Assembly: GCA_032622095.1 (NCBI GenBank)
Contig: CP136061.1
Span: 47,871,797 to 47,935,796 of the forward strand
Direction: 5' to 3'
Length of the DNA: 64,000 nt
Source of the DNA: Siphonodentalium dalli
Taxonomy: Eukaryota > Mollusca > Scaphopoda > Gadilida > Siphonodentaliidae
Below are positions 1 through 11,495 of this stretch, one piece after another. The notes under the pieces were generated by a model. That model had not been told where the DNA came from and did not search any database. It saw only the letters and a program-made list of their open reading frames with translations. How positions within the stretch are numbered: position 1 is the first letter of the stretch; every line of letters begins with the position of its first letter. The translations under genes were made by a program, and so were the position numbers.

Positions 1-750
1 GAAGACTTACGGTTAAGTATAGTATAGCTGTCGATGCTAGCTTCAGCCCACTTCATATACTATAGTCAAGATGTATATAATTGTATACCGACACACCGTG
101 TTACCACATAGTTAATCATAGTAATGTCTGACTGATTTGGATTGTTCAAGTGACTAGGGTGTATTTCTCTGCAGGAATGCGCTGTACCACAGCCATAATT
201 TTGCAGTAATTGTTACCATAAAGTTGAGAAAGGCGTCAATATCATCAAGTGTTGTATATATATCGCTAGTACCATGAGCCAAATGAAGCAAGATCATTTC
301 GTCCATTGAAAGACCGTCAATAATAACATAGCAGTCTACGCCATAACGATCAATGATATCAAAACACATATTATTTCGTATTGTTGTCAGGGAACACATA
401 ATTATGGTTAGCAAATGATGAACCAATAAAATAATCATGCCATGGTGTAGCAGACAATGGCCAGCCATTGCCACATACACAAATGGCACAATACACAAAC
501 AATACTTAGAGTGTGCATTGCTTGAGTGAATACACGCGTGAGTAGAATACACAAGCTTCGTACATCTCGCTGAATATAGGTTTGTATTGAGTGGAGTTCT
601 GTTTGCTGTATATTCATTGACTCAATCTTTTTTTGGAGGGGGGTTCTATAACTCTGTTGACTAATCATTGTGCTCTTTTTGCACGATGCTTTATATTAGA
701 ATGAATGGAAACTTTCTGACTGCATGGAGTGAAAAATTTTCAGTCACTTA
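1..750. other. Intergenic, nothing recognised
   Basis: A+T-rich DNA with only short chance open frames on the minus strand (low complexity, no family motif). I see no gene, clear repeat or RNA here. The next TTAA element begins at 751. Confidence 0.5.
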
Positions 751-1179
751 TTAAAGGTACTCAGTCCGATCAGACCCTCATAAATTACTATTTCTTTGGC
801 GTCGGGGGTAAAACATATTTGATTCGAGTCGAGGAACCTATACCCATCAATGCTCATATATATATCAGATATCAATTTTTGAAGTTTTGTTATTTCTATT
901 GTTTGTTGCCCAGAATCACGCCGTCAAAAGGGTGGTCTCGGTCAAAATTGAGTTATTATTACCACTTGATTTTAGAGTTATCCACATTCGTCCGTTTGAA
1001 TACGTGTTTCTGGGCAATTATTAGTACACATCTCGAGAAATAACAAACTTCAAAAATCAATATCTGATCACTCTGATCTTTGATGGGTGGGTTCCTCGAC
1101 TCGATCAAATATTTTTTACCCCTGAAGCCAAAGAAATAGTAATTTAGGGGTGCTAATTAATCGGATTGAGTACCTGTAA
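751..1179. mobile_element. TTAA miniature element, AGGTACTCA family, copy 1
   Basis: The left end is TTAA followed by AGGTACTCAGTCCGATCAGA, and the right end is its inverted repeat ending in TACCTGTAA, so the right target site has one substitution. The interior carries the family sequence (a glycine-codon-like GGCGTCGGGGGT tract, then GATTCGAGTCGAGGAA) in inverted orientation near both ends. The TTAA target and AGG-starting termini match what is known of the Kolobok superfamily (such as T2 elements of Xenopus); assignment to Kolobok is inference. No transposase is encoded. Related copies lie at 1498, 3030, 3982, 41929 and 51898. Confidence 0.7.
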
Positions 1180-1245
1180 TGAACACTTCTGCTCTTCTGA
1201 CCGTCCGTAATTATATTGGTGGAACACTATATTTATTTCCACCTA

Positions 1246-1500
1246 TTTTATTAACCATTTCTTTACTAAATACTCATTGAAGAGTATTTCCCATGTAGGA
1301 CATGTTCATGTAACAAGTTCACCAAACGACCACATTATCTGAACATTTCCCACCAAAGAATATGAATCCTTCTGCACTTGTATTATCTTTCTGTCTTTTT
1401 GTCGTCTGCTCATTTTCCCTGAACGCCCCTTCAAATAATAGACCATTCCAATATACACTTTTATAACTAGATGGGAATCCATTTATTATAGAAAGGGTTA
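1246..1500. mobile_element. TTAA element with AACCNTTTCT.. termini, host of a second insertion
   Basis: The left end reads TTAACCATTTCTTTACTAAA and the right end is the approximate inverted repeat TATAGAAAGGGTTAA. The interior contains GTTCATGTAACAAGTTC and TATCTGAACATTTCCC, shared with the repeats at 51.6 kb and 60.75 kb. CCNTT termini beside TTAA are typical of piggyBac-like miniature elements. The AGGTACTCA-family element at 1498 has inserted exactly into the right terminal TTAA. Confidence 0.5.
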
Positions 1501-1974
1501 AAGGTACTCAACCCGATAAAACTCCTCTCAATTACTATTTCAATGGCTTCGGGGGTCAAAAATATTTGATTCGAGTCGAGGAAGTCACCCATCAAAGCTC
1601 AGATTTGTTAGATATCGATTTTAGAAATCTATTATTTTTCATTATCGGGAATACTATCTGGCCCAGAACTCAGTAAAAATTGCGTTAAAATTACCACTTG
1701 ATTTTAGAGTTATTCATCCTTGTCTGTTTGAATAGATTTGGAGTACACATCCAGAGCAGATTACGGCAGTTATTAGTACTAATCTCGAGAACATAACAAA
1801 TTTGAAAAATCAATATCTAATAACTCTGAGCTTTGTTTGATGGGTTCCTCGACTCAAATCAAATATTTTTCACCCCCAAAGCCAAAGAAATAGTAATATA
1901 GGACCCTCTGATCGGATTGTTGTTGTTGGAATCTGTTGAGATGGGGACCCTCTTTACGGGTTGAGTACCTTTAA
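1498..1974. mobile_element. TTAA miniature element, AGGTACTCA family, copy 2
   Basis: Bounded by TTAA on both sides, with termini AGGTACTCAACCCGATAAAA and the inverse ending GGTTGAGTACCT. Both ends continue as long imperfect inverted repeats, so the whole element is close to palindromic. No coding potential. Kolobok-like by target site and AGG terminus (inference). Confidence 0.75.
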
Positions 1975-2169
1975 AATGGAGACTTTTTCTAAGTGGAGTG
2001 AACAATTGGTGTACACTTCTAGCCACACCGTTGTTTTTCCGTCCATGACACTTCCCGTAGGTAGCAAGTTTGAGCTCAATCGGTTCGAGTCTATAAAGGA
2101 CACACACATATATATCATGTGGAATATATATATATATTTTTTTACGCAAACTTTTTGAAGAAAAATGGA

Positions 2170-2310
2170 GGTATACTGAATTGACTTTGTCCGTCCATCT
2201 GTCTGTACATTCGTCTGTCCATCCTGATATATATCTCAGACACGGGTTATTGGGTCTGGATGAAATTTTACATGGAGGTCCGCCACCATGACTGCTAGCG
2301 TAATCCTTCA
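2170..2310. repeat. Dispersed repeat fragment with TCTGTCTG-like tract
   Basis: A short tract rich in GTCCGTCCATCTGTCTG is followed by a GGGTCTGGATGAAATTTTACATGG-like segment (split here: GGGTCTGGATG then AAATTTTACATGG). A similar context (GGATCTGAATTAAATTTGG) recurs near 50.73 kb. It resembles the 'oligonucleotide tract plus ..AAATTT..' design of the Helitrons in this window, but ends were not found. Confidence 0.3.
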
Positions 2311-2593
2311 TTTGAAATGTGGTATCGTTCCATCTTGCCCATTTTTTCTATTCAGCACCATGCATGGTTGTACATCAGCACCCGAAATGAAACTTCTTGT
2401 TCCACCTATTTTAGGACATGTATCATATAAAAAAAATGTACGTTAAAGCCACACATCGGTTTCCCAAATTATACCTACTACTGCTCGCTTCTATCACATT
2501 CCGGCCTTGTTTCATGGATAAAAATAGGTAAAACACAAATATGTGAAATATCTGTGTACAGGCTTTATATTCCGCAGAAACATAGAATTTAGA

Positions 2594-3029
2594 AAGTATG
2601 GCTTCTCTAACATGACTTATAAAGAACGTTAATGTGCCACATATTGTATGAAGAGCGTTAATTGTTAGTATGTTCCTTATATGGTATGAAGAGCGTTCAT
2701 TGTTAGTTCATTATGTGTTTTGAAGAGCGTTAATTGTTAGTCCGTTCCTGATATGGTATGAAGAATGTTCTTTAATAGTATAGGTTCCTGATATGGTACG
2801 AGTATGCATGGTATGAATATCGTTCATTGTCAGTCTGTTCCTGATATGTTTCACGTTGTTCGAAACTGAAAACGGGTTACTGATATGGTATGAAAAGTGT
2901 CCATTAATATTCGGTTCCTGATAACTTATGCATATGATATAATGAGTGTTCATTGTTAGTCTGTTCCTGATATGGCACGAAGAGTGTCCATTAATATTTG
3001 GTTCCTGATTTGGTATGAAAAGTGTCCAT
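2594..3029. repeat. Degenerate minisatellite, GTTCCTGATATGGTATGAA units
   Basis: Units of very roughly 60 bp carry the core GTTCCTGATATGGTATGAA followed by GAGTGTTCATTGTTAGT. Spacing and sequence vary. The array resumes at 3506 after an inserted TTAA element, so it was one array before that insertion. The open frame across it is a translation of the repeat and is not a gene. Confidence 0.7.
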
Positions 3030-3505
3030 TTAAAGGTACTCAACCCGTAAAGAGGGTCCCCATCTCAACAGATTCCAACAACAACAATCCGATCAGAGGG
3101 TCCTATATTACTATTTCTTTGGCTTTGGGGGTAACAAATATTTGATTCGAGTCGAGGAACCCATCAAACAAAGCTCAGAGTTATTAGATATTGATTTTTC
3201 AAATTTGTTATGTTCTCGAGATTAGTACTAATAACTGCCGTAATCTGCTCTGGATGTGTACTCCAAATCTATTCAAACAGACAAGGATGAATAACTCTAA
3301 AACAAGTGGTAATTTTAACGCAATTTTTACTGAGTTCTGGGCCAGATAGTATTCCCGATAATGAAAAATAATAGATTTCTAAAATCGATATCTAACAAAT
3401 CTGAGCTTTGATGGGTGACTTCCTCGACTCGAATCAAATATTTTTGACCCCCGAAGCCATTGAAATAGTAATTGAGAGGAGTTTTATCGGGTTGAGTACC
3501 TTTAA
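3030..3505. mobile_element. TTAA miniature element, AGGTACTCA family, copy 3, inside the minisatellite
   Basis: Flanked by TTAA and ending in the family termini. Neighbouring uninterrupted minisatellite units read CCATTAATATTCGGTTCCTG; the interrupted unit reads CCATTTAAAGG on the left and CCTTTAATATTCGG on the right. The array therefore supplies an empty site and shows that the target is TTAA. No coding potential. Confidence 0.8.
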
Positions 3506-3610
3506 TATTCGGTTCCTGATATGGTATGAGTGTGGTATAAAGAGTAGTCATTGTTAGTGCGTTTGTTTCAATGATGTGCGAAAAGATGAAAACCGATTAC
3601 TGAGAAATGT
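3506..3610. repeat. Right remainder of the interrupted minisatellite
   Basis: Continues the GGTTCCTGATATGGTATGA unit pattern of 2594-3029 directly after the TTAA insertion. Confidence 0.6.
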
Positions 3611-3981
3611 GGAGGCCAATTGAATGTGTTTTGAGACTTTTGTAGTTTGAGACTGAGTGTGAACAGACAAAAATTCTAAACCAAAATGGCCGCGTAGGTA
3701 TATAATTGTAATTTACGAGAGTTGAAAAATATGTCTGCGCCAAGGGTCCATCTCTACCACAGTAATTTAACTGTAGTCTATCTTACCGATATTCACGTGA
3801 ATATTGGTAAGCTATACAACTATAATAGAGGTTGGTCAGGGGGTGGAGCTGGGGATCCCCTGGATGAAAATCCCGTAACCATATCCTTGTTCATAGATAT
3901 AAGATTGGAATAATATTCAATTCAACTATTTTTTTTATTTGTCTTCATCAATAATATGAAGAAAATACAATACATATACAT

Positions 3982-4469
3982 TTAAAGGTACTCAATCCGA
4001 ACAGAGGGTCCCCATCTCAACAGATTCCAACAACAACAATCCGATCAGAGGGTCCTATATTACTATTTCTTTGGCTTTGGGGGTAAAAAATATTTGATTC
4101 GAGTCGAGGAACCCATCAAACAAAGCTCAGAGTTATTAGATATTGATTTTTGAAATTTGTTATTTACTCGAGATTAGAACTAATACTTGCCTTCAACTTC
4201 CGTAATCTGCTCTGGATGTGTACACCAAAATCTATTCAAACAGACAAGGATGGATAACTCTAAAATCAAGTGGTAATAATAACGCAATTTTGACTGAGTT
4301 CTGGGCCAGATAGTATTCCCGATAATGAAAAATAATAGATTTCTAAAATCGATATCTAACAAATCTGAGCTTTGATGGGTGACTTCCTCGACTCGAATCA
4401 AATATTTTTGACCCCCGAAGCCATTGAAATAGTAATTGAGAGGAGTTTTATCGGATTGAGTACCTTTAA
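3982..4469. mobile_element. TTAA miniature element, AGGTACTCA family, copy 4
   Basis: TTAA, AGGTACTCAATCCGAACAGA at the left and CGGATTGAGTACCT plus TTAA at the right. Nearly collinear with copies 2 and 3, including the internal ATCCAGAGCAGATTACGG segment, here in inverse. Non-autonomous. Confidence 0.75.
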
Positions 4470-5100
4470 TAATCAATAGTGTTGTGTACAAATGAAGCAA
4501 TATCAGGCAGTCGATCCGACCCTCAGTATACAATCATTTTATAAAAATATAACTATGTATTAAAATTAAATATATTAAAATCATATTCTATATGTTCAAA
4601 TACTTCTATACAATAAGAACGGTTCGAACAAGTACTGCGGTTAGCTTTAACTTAGATGGGATTGTAATTGGATTATCATAATCCCATTAACTAACACAAT
4701 ACGCCGCCAGACGTCAGTACTTTGATGTTGCCCGGCGTTATACCCTTCATTATTAGATGCTAGACAGAAAAATCGTTAACGTCTGCAAAAATATTAACAT
4801 GGATTATCTCATTCCACTGTTCAACAGGCGGCATACTCGTCTTTGATTATGATTTGTTTTGCAATAGCACTCCTTAAATGGAGATGTTCTCACCTATCCG
4901 GCAGGTATTATATCGGAGTTAGGCGTGATAATCCCCGACATGAAAGAGTTGCCGCTTATAGTCTGTATCTGCAGTTACTTATAGGTTTTTAACACGTTTT
5001 ACAGTTTTTTCATTTAAGCAACATTTGGGATGATTTACTGGTATTTCATTTGAACAACAGTTGCACTTAACGATTTATTATAATATAACAGAATATACAT
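4470..5100. other. No gene recognised
   Basis: A+T-rich DNA without a supported coding region. It leads into the MULE-like remnant on the minus strand. Confidence 0.45.
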
Positions 5101-5149
5101 TTATACGACAAATACAATAACATAATAATAATTACATCATCACATACAA

Positions 5150-5600
5150 GGTCTTCAATAGCCAGATAAATATCCGACCGAATCTAAAGATGCTAGCATT
5201 CCCAACTGCCCTTCTCTATACACCCTCTGGTAGTGACGAAGACTGTTGTTGACGCTCCTGAATTTTCTCTGCTCTGGTCTGACCCGACCACCGCTGCTTA
5301 CTTGCAGTATCGTTGATTCATGATACGCCTGTTTTTTTATTTTTTTTTATGAAATTGTTTGTCAGTGAATAGATTAGGTTTGCTTCCCGGCAAATAATTT
5401 TGGAGCTTCTTGTGCCAGCCTTCGACATGGTTCGTTGTTCTAGAGCCGTCATTGTCGAAGTGGTTTCACGTCTGCTTGCCATGGTCGCCTTCCACCCAGT
5501 ACGTTGTGACTTAGTCGGTGAATTGTTCAATGTCGCTACATGCTGTTGCCTCTTCGAATACTTGGAGCCAGGCGTCGCTTATGTCACCTACTGGCAGGAA
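5150..5600 (-). pseudogene. MULE (Mutator-like) transposase C-terminal remnant
   Basis: In one minus-strand frame the sequence reads, with stops, an acidic segment then TYWVEGDHGKQT, followed by TTNHVEGWHKKLQN and further down SGQTRAEKIQERQQQ. The NNHVEGWH-type motif followed by a long K/R/Q-rich helix is characteristic of the C-terminal part of Mutator-like transposases of invertebrates (established family knowledge, recognised by eye). At least two in-frame stops break it, and the N-terminal catalytic region was not found nearby. It is therefore a decayed fragment. The plus-strand open frame at 5400-5606 is only its antisense. Confidence 0.5.
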
Positions 5601-5606
5601 TGGTAA

Positions 5607-7976
5607 CGCAGTTATTTATCAACATTTTGTTCAACGAAATATGGCCGTATTATCACCAAAGTATCATTCGTAACCAATGTGTACACACAGTGAGGAAAGC
5701 AAAGAGTGATTACGACAAGAAAATCGACAACACTTTAAATGACATACATACCGACCCCTCGACCTGGTGGAAGAATCTACACCCCCCCAAATAGTAAAAA
5801 ATCCATACCCCCACTCTCATGTGATTGTGACAACTGTTATTGTTATTGATTGTAAACCCCCCCCCCCCCCCTACGATAAAGCTAATGCACTGAACGATTA
5901 TTTTTGCGAAATATCACAAATTGATGACAATTCGCATAACATTGACATAACACCTATTCCTAGAAACTCCGATACTGACCCCAAATTAAATGACTTGCAC
6001 ATTACATCGGTAGATGTTTTAAACGTCCTAAAGCCCTAAAAGTATCTAAATCATGTGGACCCGACACGATTAGTCCCCGTATACTGAAAAACAACTCTGC
6101 TTCATCTCTTAGTTAAACCCTTGCGCACGTATTTAACATATTCACCCAAAAAAGTTATTACCCATGCGAATGGGTATATCCTCGGCCCGCTATTATTTCT
6201 TATCTATATAAATGACATAACCGACACAATAGTGTGTAACATCCGTCTCTTTGCAGATGTCACATCGATATATTTATGAAAATCCAACTCTCGCTGCTGA
6301 AATAATCAACTAAAGATATTAGTACTATTTTTGAATGTTCACAAAGGTGGCTAGTAAAGTTTAACCCCCTAAAGACCGAATCTATAGCAGTATCCAGGAA
6401 AACAACAAACATAGACCATGAATGGATCTGAAATACCATAAGTAAATAGTCACAGACATCTTGGAGTCACATTCGATAGTTCTGGTTCATGGGAAAGTCA
6501 CGTCTGTAGTATAATTGATAAGGCATGGAAGAGAGTAAACCTTGTAAAAAAAAAACAAACATAAATTTAGATTAAGCAGAATGTCTCTTGAAACAATATA
6601 TTTTTCATTTATTCGCCCTATCCTAGAGTATGCATCACCTGTTTGGGATAATATCCCCAAGTGTACGAGTGATATAATTGAAGATATCCAGTATGAAATA
6701 GCAAGAGTAGTCACTGGGGCAACCAGGTAAGCAGAAAATAATTCAGTTTTACAATATGACAAAACACAGAGCTCCATCCTACTTATCTAATATGATTCCA
6801 CCTGATTCTTCCTCAACTGGCAAAATGTTTAGACATCCCAGCATCCACCCTCCTGATAGTAATAATAATTACTATATGTATACATTCCTACCATCTGCCA
6901 CTCGTGCTTGGAACATCTTATATGACTCAGTAAGGTCTTCAGAAACGCTAGCAGCATTTAAACGAAACATTAATACTGGTCGTTCAAAGATTGCAATTTT
7001 TTTATTACCATATAGTTATTCTCGTAAAGCTCAAGTCTATCATACTAGGATTAGATTGGGATGCAGTAACCCGAATAAAGACCTTGTCACAAATCACCTT
7101 AAAGAGTCCTCGATGTGTCCTTGTGGTGGCTTTGAAATTGAATCTGCATATCATTTTATCTTGAAATGTCCATTATATACTCAAGCAAGAACTGAAATGT
7201 TAGTTGATCTGCCATCAATTAGAATATCACCCGATGTCCTACTGTATGGGTCGCCCGAACTCGCTGATGATTTGAACATCAAAATGTTCGATGTGGTACA
7301 GAAGTTCGTTATCTGTACTGGGCGCTTCTAACTAACGGGTAAGGTGGTTTGATCTGAAACACGCGTATTAGTAATAAACTATATGTAAATGTCTTAAATC
7401 ATAGTTACTGAACGTGTTTTTAGCCCTACCACCTCGCCCGCTACAATTGAATAATTAGTTATGGTACATACAATCTTCGTCACTTATTAAATACTTATTA
7501 AATACATTAATTAAACAGCTCATTAATGGAATGTAAATAATCCTGATAACCCGCCATTTTTAAATTCCCTCCAATTGGATCGTAGTGTGATCAAATTTGT
7601 TTTGAATTTAGATTCTTCTTTGGCTTGTGACAATAAATGGTGATCAATTTAACATGATACAATCCTCTCTTATTTCTCCGTGACATATCTTATCATGCTG
7701 TTAATGGTAAGCTCACTCACCCCTATTCAACCACTGCATGCCTGCACTCCCTTTCCCTTCATCTAAACTTTATTATTCGGACCACACAGAACTATACCCG
7801 TCTGCTATACCCCAATGGTATCTATTCCAAGATACCTGGGGTAACATTTATTTTCCGAGGATAGGACTTAACAAAAGCCCCTTAGCTTGTTGCCCAATCC
7901 TCTTTTGAACATTTTATAATTATATGTAATGTATTTATTGTTTGTAATTTGGTTCTGTTTAGTTAAAATAAAACAT
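5607..7976 (+). pseudogene. Decayed non-LTR retrotransposon (reverse transcriptase remnants)
   Basis: Several plus-strand frames carry successive pieces of a LINE ORF2: VRKAKSDYDKKIDNTL and NDYFCEISQID near 5.7-5.95 kb (region before the RT), SKSCGPDTISPRILKN near 6.05 kb, and the RT core with a degenerate LFADVTSIY in place of the FADD/YADD box near 6.24 kb. At 6756-7331 a 191-codon stretch has the usual LINE end, SATRAWNILYDSVRSSETL, then a Cys/His cluster CPCGGFEIESAYHFILKC. Frameshifts and stops separate the pieces. The tail reaches AAAATAAAACATTGTTTAAA at about 7.96 kb. It is probably of the CR1/L2/Jockey group; clade assignment needs a tree. Non-functional. Confidence 0.7.
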
Positions 7977-7980
7977 TGTT

Positions 7981-8264
7981 TAAACTAAGTATCACAAAAT
8001 TTGACCGTATTACCGTCATGATTTTAGTGTTATTCATCTTCATCCGCAATTTTTTTCCAAGACCCTCCGTTTGACCACGTGTTTCTGGGCCACATATTAT
8101 TACACATCTCGAGAAATAACAAACTTCAAAAATCGATATCTGATAAATCTGATCTTTGATGGGTGGGTTCCTCGACTCGAATCAAATATTTTCACCCCCC
8201 CCCCCCCACCGAAGCCAAGGAAATAGTAAATAAAGGAACGCCTGATCGGATTGAGTACCTTTAA
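7981..8264. mobile_element. Truncated AGGTACTCA-family TTAA element
   Basis: The right end is intact (CGGATTGAGTACCT then TTAA) and is preceded by the family segments TCGACTCGAATCAAATATTT and ACACATCTCGAGAAATAACA. The left terminus is missing; the sequence abuts the LINE remnant. A run of 13 C lies at about 8196. Confidence 0.55.
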
Positions 8265-8594
8265 TCGAGTGAGTGAAGGTCGAAGAAAACGAATGACTTG
8301 TTTGATTTGCACGCTGCAGGACCGAGAATACACGCCATACATGTACTTTGCTCCTCGAAAATGGCGGCAAGATATTATCCCTGTTACTTTCAACATTCGT
8401 GTCTTCTACATATATTTTCCAAAGATATCAGAAAGCTAGCCAGCTATTAAATAGATTACTACACACCTTTCTCACAACGAACGCCGACAGATCATTAATA
8501 CGAATAGCTATATTTGACGTCGTCATTTTATTCGGACGCTCCAAATACATGTTCACAGAAATGGCGACTTTGAGACAATCGTGGGACTTGATAT

Positions 8595-8980
8595 ACGGTT
8601 TTAATAACAATCTATGCCATAAAATATGATTAAAATACTATAATTCATCATTATTTGAAACATCTGTGTCTCAGAAGATGCCAACAGAGAAATAGAATGA
8701 CCTCCCCGTTTGTCTCCCAGAATGCAACATAATTCAAACTTGTTCAATGGAAGGGGAAGAACACTATCTTTAATATATAGAGTTATTCCTCTGCATTGAA
8801 AATAATACTGCTTTTTACTGCAATCTAGATGACAAAACACGTTGGCAACTCAACAACATGTCCACAGTTTATTACACCGGATTAGTTGATAATACAATGT
8901 TTTGGAGCTTTCTCTTTCAAATGGTATATAATATTTTATATAAAGTGATCTGAGGGTTCGAAAATTAAGAGGGCCTTTAA
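8595..8980. mobile_element. TTAA element, AGGCCC family, copy A
   Basis: Shares GCCATAAAATATGATTAAAA near the left and TTCGAAAATTAAGAGGGCCT plus TTAA at the right with elements at 12555, 22695 and 45085. The terminal AGGCCC beside TTAA again looks Kolobok-like. The left terminus is degenerate here. The several open frames across it are short and unrelated to any family I know. Confidence 0.5.
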
Positions 8981-9029
8981 TTATTGATAACTCTCCAATA
9001 ACGATATTTCGCGTGTTAAAACCATACGC

Positions 9030-9245
9030 ACTGTCACTGAGTCGCGGCCATATTGGATCCATCCAGCCCCGTTCCGTATTTTTAGTGCTGTGTACATGTC
9101 AAAGTTCTGGTGTAGCAATCCATATATGGAATTCATGAATGTTCAAAAGCTCCATATTTTGAATGCTACTCCAGAACTGTGACCTGTACGTAGCACTACA
9201 ACCGGAACGGGGCTGGGTGGATCCAATATGGCCCGCGACTTAGTT
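9030..9245. repeat. Palindromic element, arms of about 80 bp
   Basis: The left arm contains GGCCATATTGGATCCATCCA followed by GCCCCGTTCC and the right arm its complement (GGAACGGGGC, TGGATCCAATATGGCC). The loop centre is near 9145. The arms also pair through AGTTCTGG and CCAGAACT. It could fold as one long hairpin and is probably a miniature inverted-repeat element. Confidence 0.6.
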
Positions 9246-9668
9246 ACAAGGCGTATTGTTATATAATCATTCATATTACAGGATGAGTCATTTATCAACA
9301 GATATAGCCAGTGGCAATTTCAGTTCAAATGTATTTGTTAAAAATCTGTTTTCCGGAATATTTTAAATGCTCCGGCTTTTTCTAATGGAAACCCTTCCAG
9401 ATTTTGATCGAATATATATATCAACTGTTAGTGGATAAAATGACTTGCGTGTAACAGTAATGTTTACATTACAATTATTTTACCACATGAAATCTCATTA
9501 TCCAAGAAATATTGATAATTAACATTAAAACAGAGTCAATGTGATTTTCAATGTTTTTTTGTTGTTGTGATGATGGATTTACAGACTTGTATACCCACCG
9601 CGAAGACATTATGTGCCCTTAGCCCTTTCACGACGAGAGCTGCGCTGGTGCAGCGTTAACTATCATGT

Positions 9669-9740
9669 GCCAGTGCATTCTCTTATATATGCGAGTCTTC
9701 CATATATAGGGGGCCTCGCATATATAAGAGAATACACTGG
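9669..9740. repeat. 69-bp palindrome family, diverged copy
   Basis: Reads GCATTCTCTTATATATGCGA at the left and TCGCATATATAAGAGAATAC at the right with a short centre. Same module as at 44.2, 52.6, 52.8, 53.9, 55.2 and 55.3 kb. A half-module (TCAATGTATTCTCTTA) follows at about 9770. Confidence 0.6.
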
Positions 9741-9789
9741 GTTACAAGGTCAAAGTAAATATTGCTTGGTCAATGTATTCTCTTAAAGG

Positions 9790-10881
9790 GGTGCTGTACA
9801 CAGAGATAGACAATTTTTTTGATTTACTCCCATTGACATAACTTTTAAGTTAGATTGTGTTCGTGTTATATGAGTTTCGTATAAACCTAATTTAGCGACG
9901 AAAATATTGATCTTTGAAATAAAAATATTACGATTTCAAACTACGCGTCATGTTTTTGACCTTCACCGGAGAAGACGCAGGTTGCAGGATGAACCGGAAG
10001 TTCAATTGATGCCTGCAATCTCTTCCATCGAACAATCTCACCCCCTATAAAAATACTTGACGCTTTATGAATCTTGTTTCTTCTCTTTTTCCCCAAATTG
10101 GTTATAGCGGGACTTCCTTTTGCATGTAACATGTTTTGTTCGCAACTCAATAATGTTCGTCGTAAACGGCCGTCGATAAAAGACACCCAACATGTGAGAT
10201 TTCAAGAACGGTAACTCGTAATGGCATAATTCGCCATTTTATGACTCCAGCCATAAATTCATTTATATTAAATAATTCAATTTGACTATTATGATAGCCT
10301 GTTAACCGGAATGTTTTCAGTAGACATTGTCGACTCAAATACGTTATTTTAAAATATAATATTGATATTAGATCGCAATTGTTACCGGGAATTTATTGAA
10401 ATTGGCGTACAGTACCCCTTTAAATAATTATGTGAGGCTCCTTATATATATGCATTGGCACAGGGTTTTCGCAAAATTTCAGGAAGCTCCAGTCGTGCAC
10501 AGAATGGTTTTAGGCATTTGACGGTTTGATGTCTCAATTGTAATACCCGGCTATATACGGTACCGTGCGGTTTCCGGTTTTATGTAGGCTTTATATGCCG
10601 TTAACATGGAGACTTATTCAATTGATCTATATAGAGCATCTACAAAAATTTACCCCGCTTTCAGTAAATCAATATAAAGCATTTCTGTAAAAATGCATTG
10701 TTCTTTCCTGATATGGTAAAAATAAAGAGCGCTTGTGTCGTATCACGTTTTGGACAGAAAATTTAAAACAACTGATCAGCTAACAAATTTGACAAGTCTA
10801 TTAAAAATATCGACACGATAGAGTGCATAGTATAGTATATTAATTTTGGTGTATGTATCAACATATAAGTTGTTTTGCTAT
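9790..10881. other. No gene recognised
   Basis: A+T-rich sequence with small minus-strand frames near 9.94-10.34 kb that have no family motif. A fragment resembling the GTTCCTGATATGGTA minisatellite unit is present near 10.7 kb (CTTTCCTGATATGGTAAAAA). It ends at the left boundary of the large duplication. Confidence 0.4.
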
Positions 10882-11019
10882 ATGATGCTGGTCCATGAGT
10901 CCTACTGAATTCCAATGACGCTGGTAGGCCAACGTGATGCTGTTAAGAACATGTATATATACCGTTATGTTTTCTAAAGTTTTCATTTTCGAAATGTTAA
11001 TCCGCAGACCACATGTAGT

Positions 11020-11316
11020 GTTAAACAAGAGCGTTATTTGTTACTGTTTTCCTTATATGGAAATAATATAGAGCGTTTATATCATTTTTGTGTGATTAAC
11101 CAATAGAATTGCGCTGTGTTATGTAAACAGATGCACAACTACGAGCAGGCTCTTGTTTGCGTACACCATCGTACGTCTTGACGACAATATATACTATTTA
11201 CACGCTGATTATGTTTGGCATATGAACAAAACTATTTATATTTTAATATTCCTTCTGTTGATGGCGATTTCAACAAATGTGAATATTTCTGCAACGAACG
11301 CCGCCCGTGCCTTTAA
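11020..11316. mobile_element. Partial TTAA element, AGGYACGGGCGGCGTT family
   Basis: Ends in CGCCGCCCGTGCCT plus TTAA. Collinear in inverse with the complete element at 19773-20293, whose left end is TTAAAGGTACGGGTGGCGTT. The far end is not preserved in this block, perhaps removed at the duplication boundary. A second copy of this partial element is at 21160-21456. Confidence 0.55.
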
Positions 11317-11394
11317 TGTCTGATCCGAGTATTCAGTAAACGCCATGTCAGTGTCGGTATGAAACGTTCGTGAACATAATTAGGGAACATGTCT

Positions 11395-11485
11395 CTATTC
11401 CGAAGGTTCGCTATTCCGAAGGTTCACTATTCCGAAGGTTCGCTATTCCGAAGGTTCACTATTCCGAAGGTTCGCTATTCCGAAG
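11395..11485. repeat. Array of 16-bp repeats CTATTCCGAAGGTTCG (left arm)
   Basis: About 5.7 units of CTATTCCGAAGGTTCG or CACTATTCCGAAGGTT phase variants, alternating G/A at the last position. The same unit occurs in the opposite orientation at 14628-14722. The open frame through it is repeat-encoded. Confidence 0.9.
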
Positions 11486-11495
11486 ATTTTGTTAT

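Noticed and set aside
2711-3043. 110-codon minus-strand frame
   Set aside because: It translates the GTTCCTGATATGGTATGAA minisatellite (repeated NGHSSYHIRN pattern).
5853-8207. Homopolymer C runs as slippage sites for programmed frameshifting in the LINE remnant
   Set aside because: The surrounding frames carry many other stops and frameshifts; the runs are better explained as decay or sequencing slippage.
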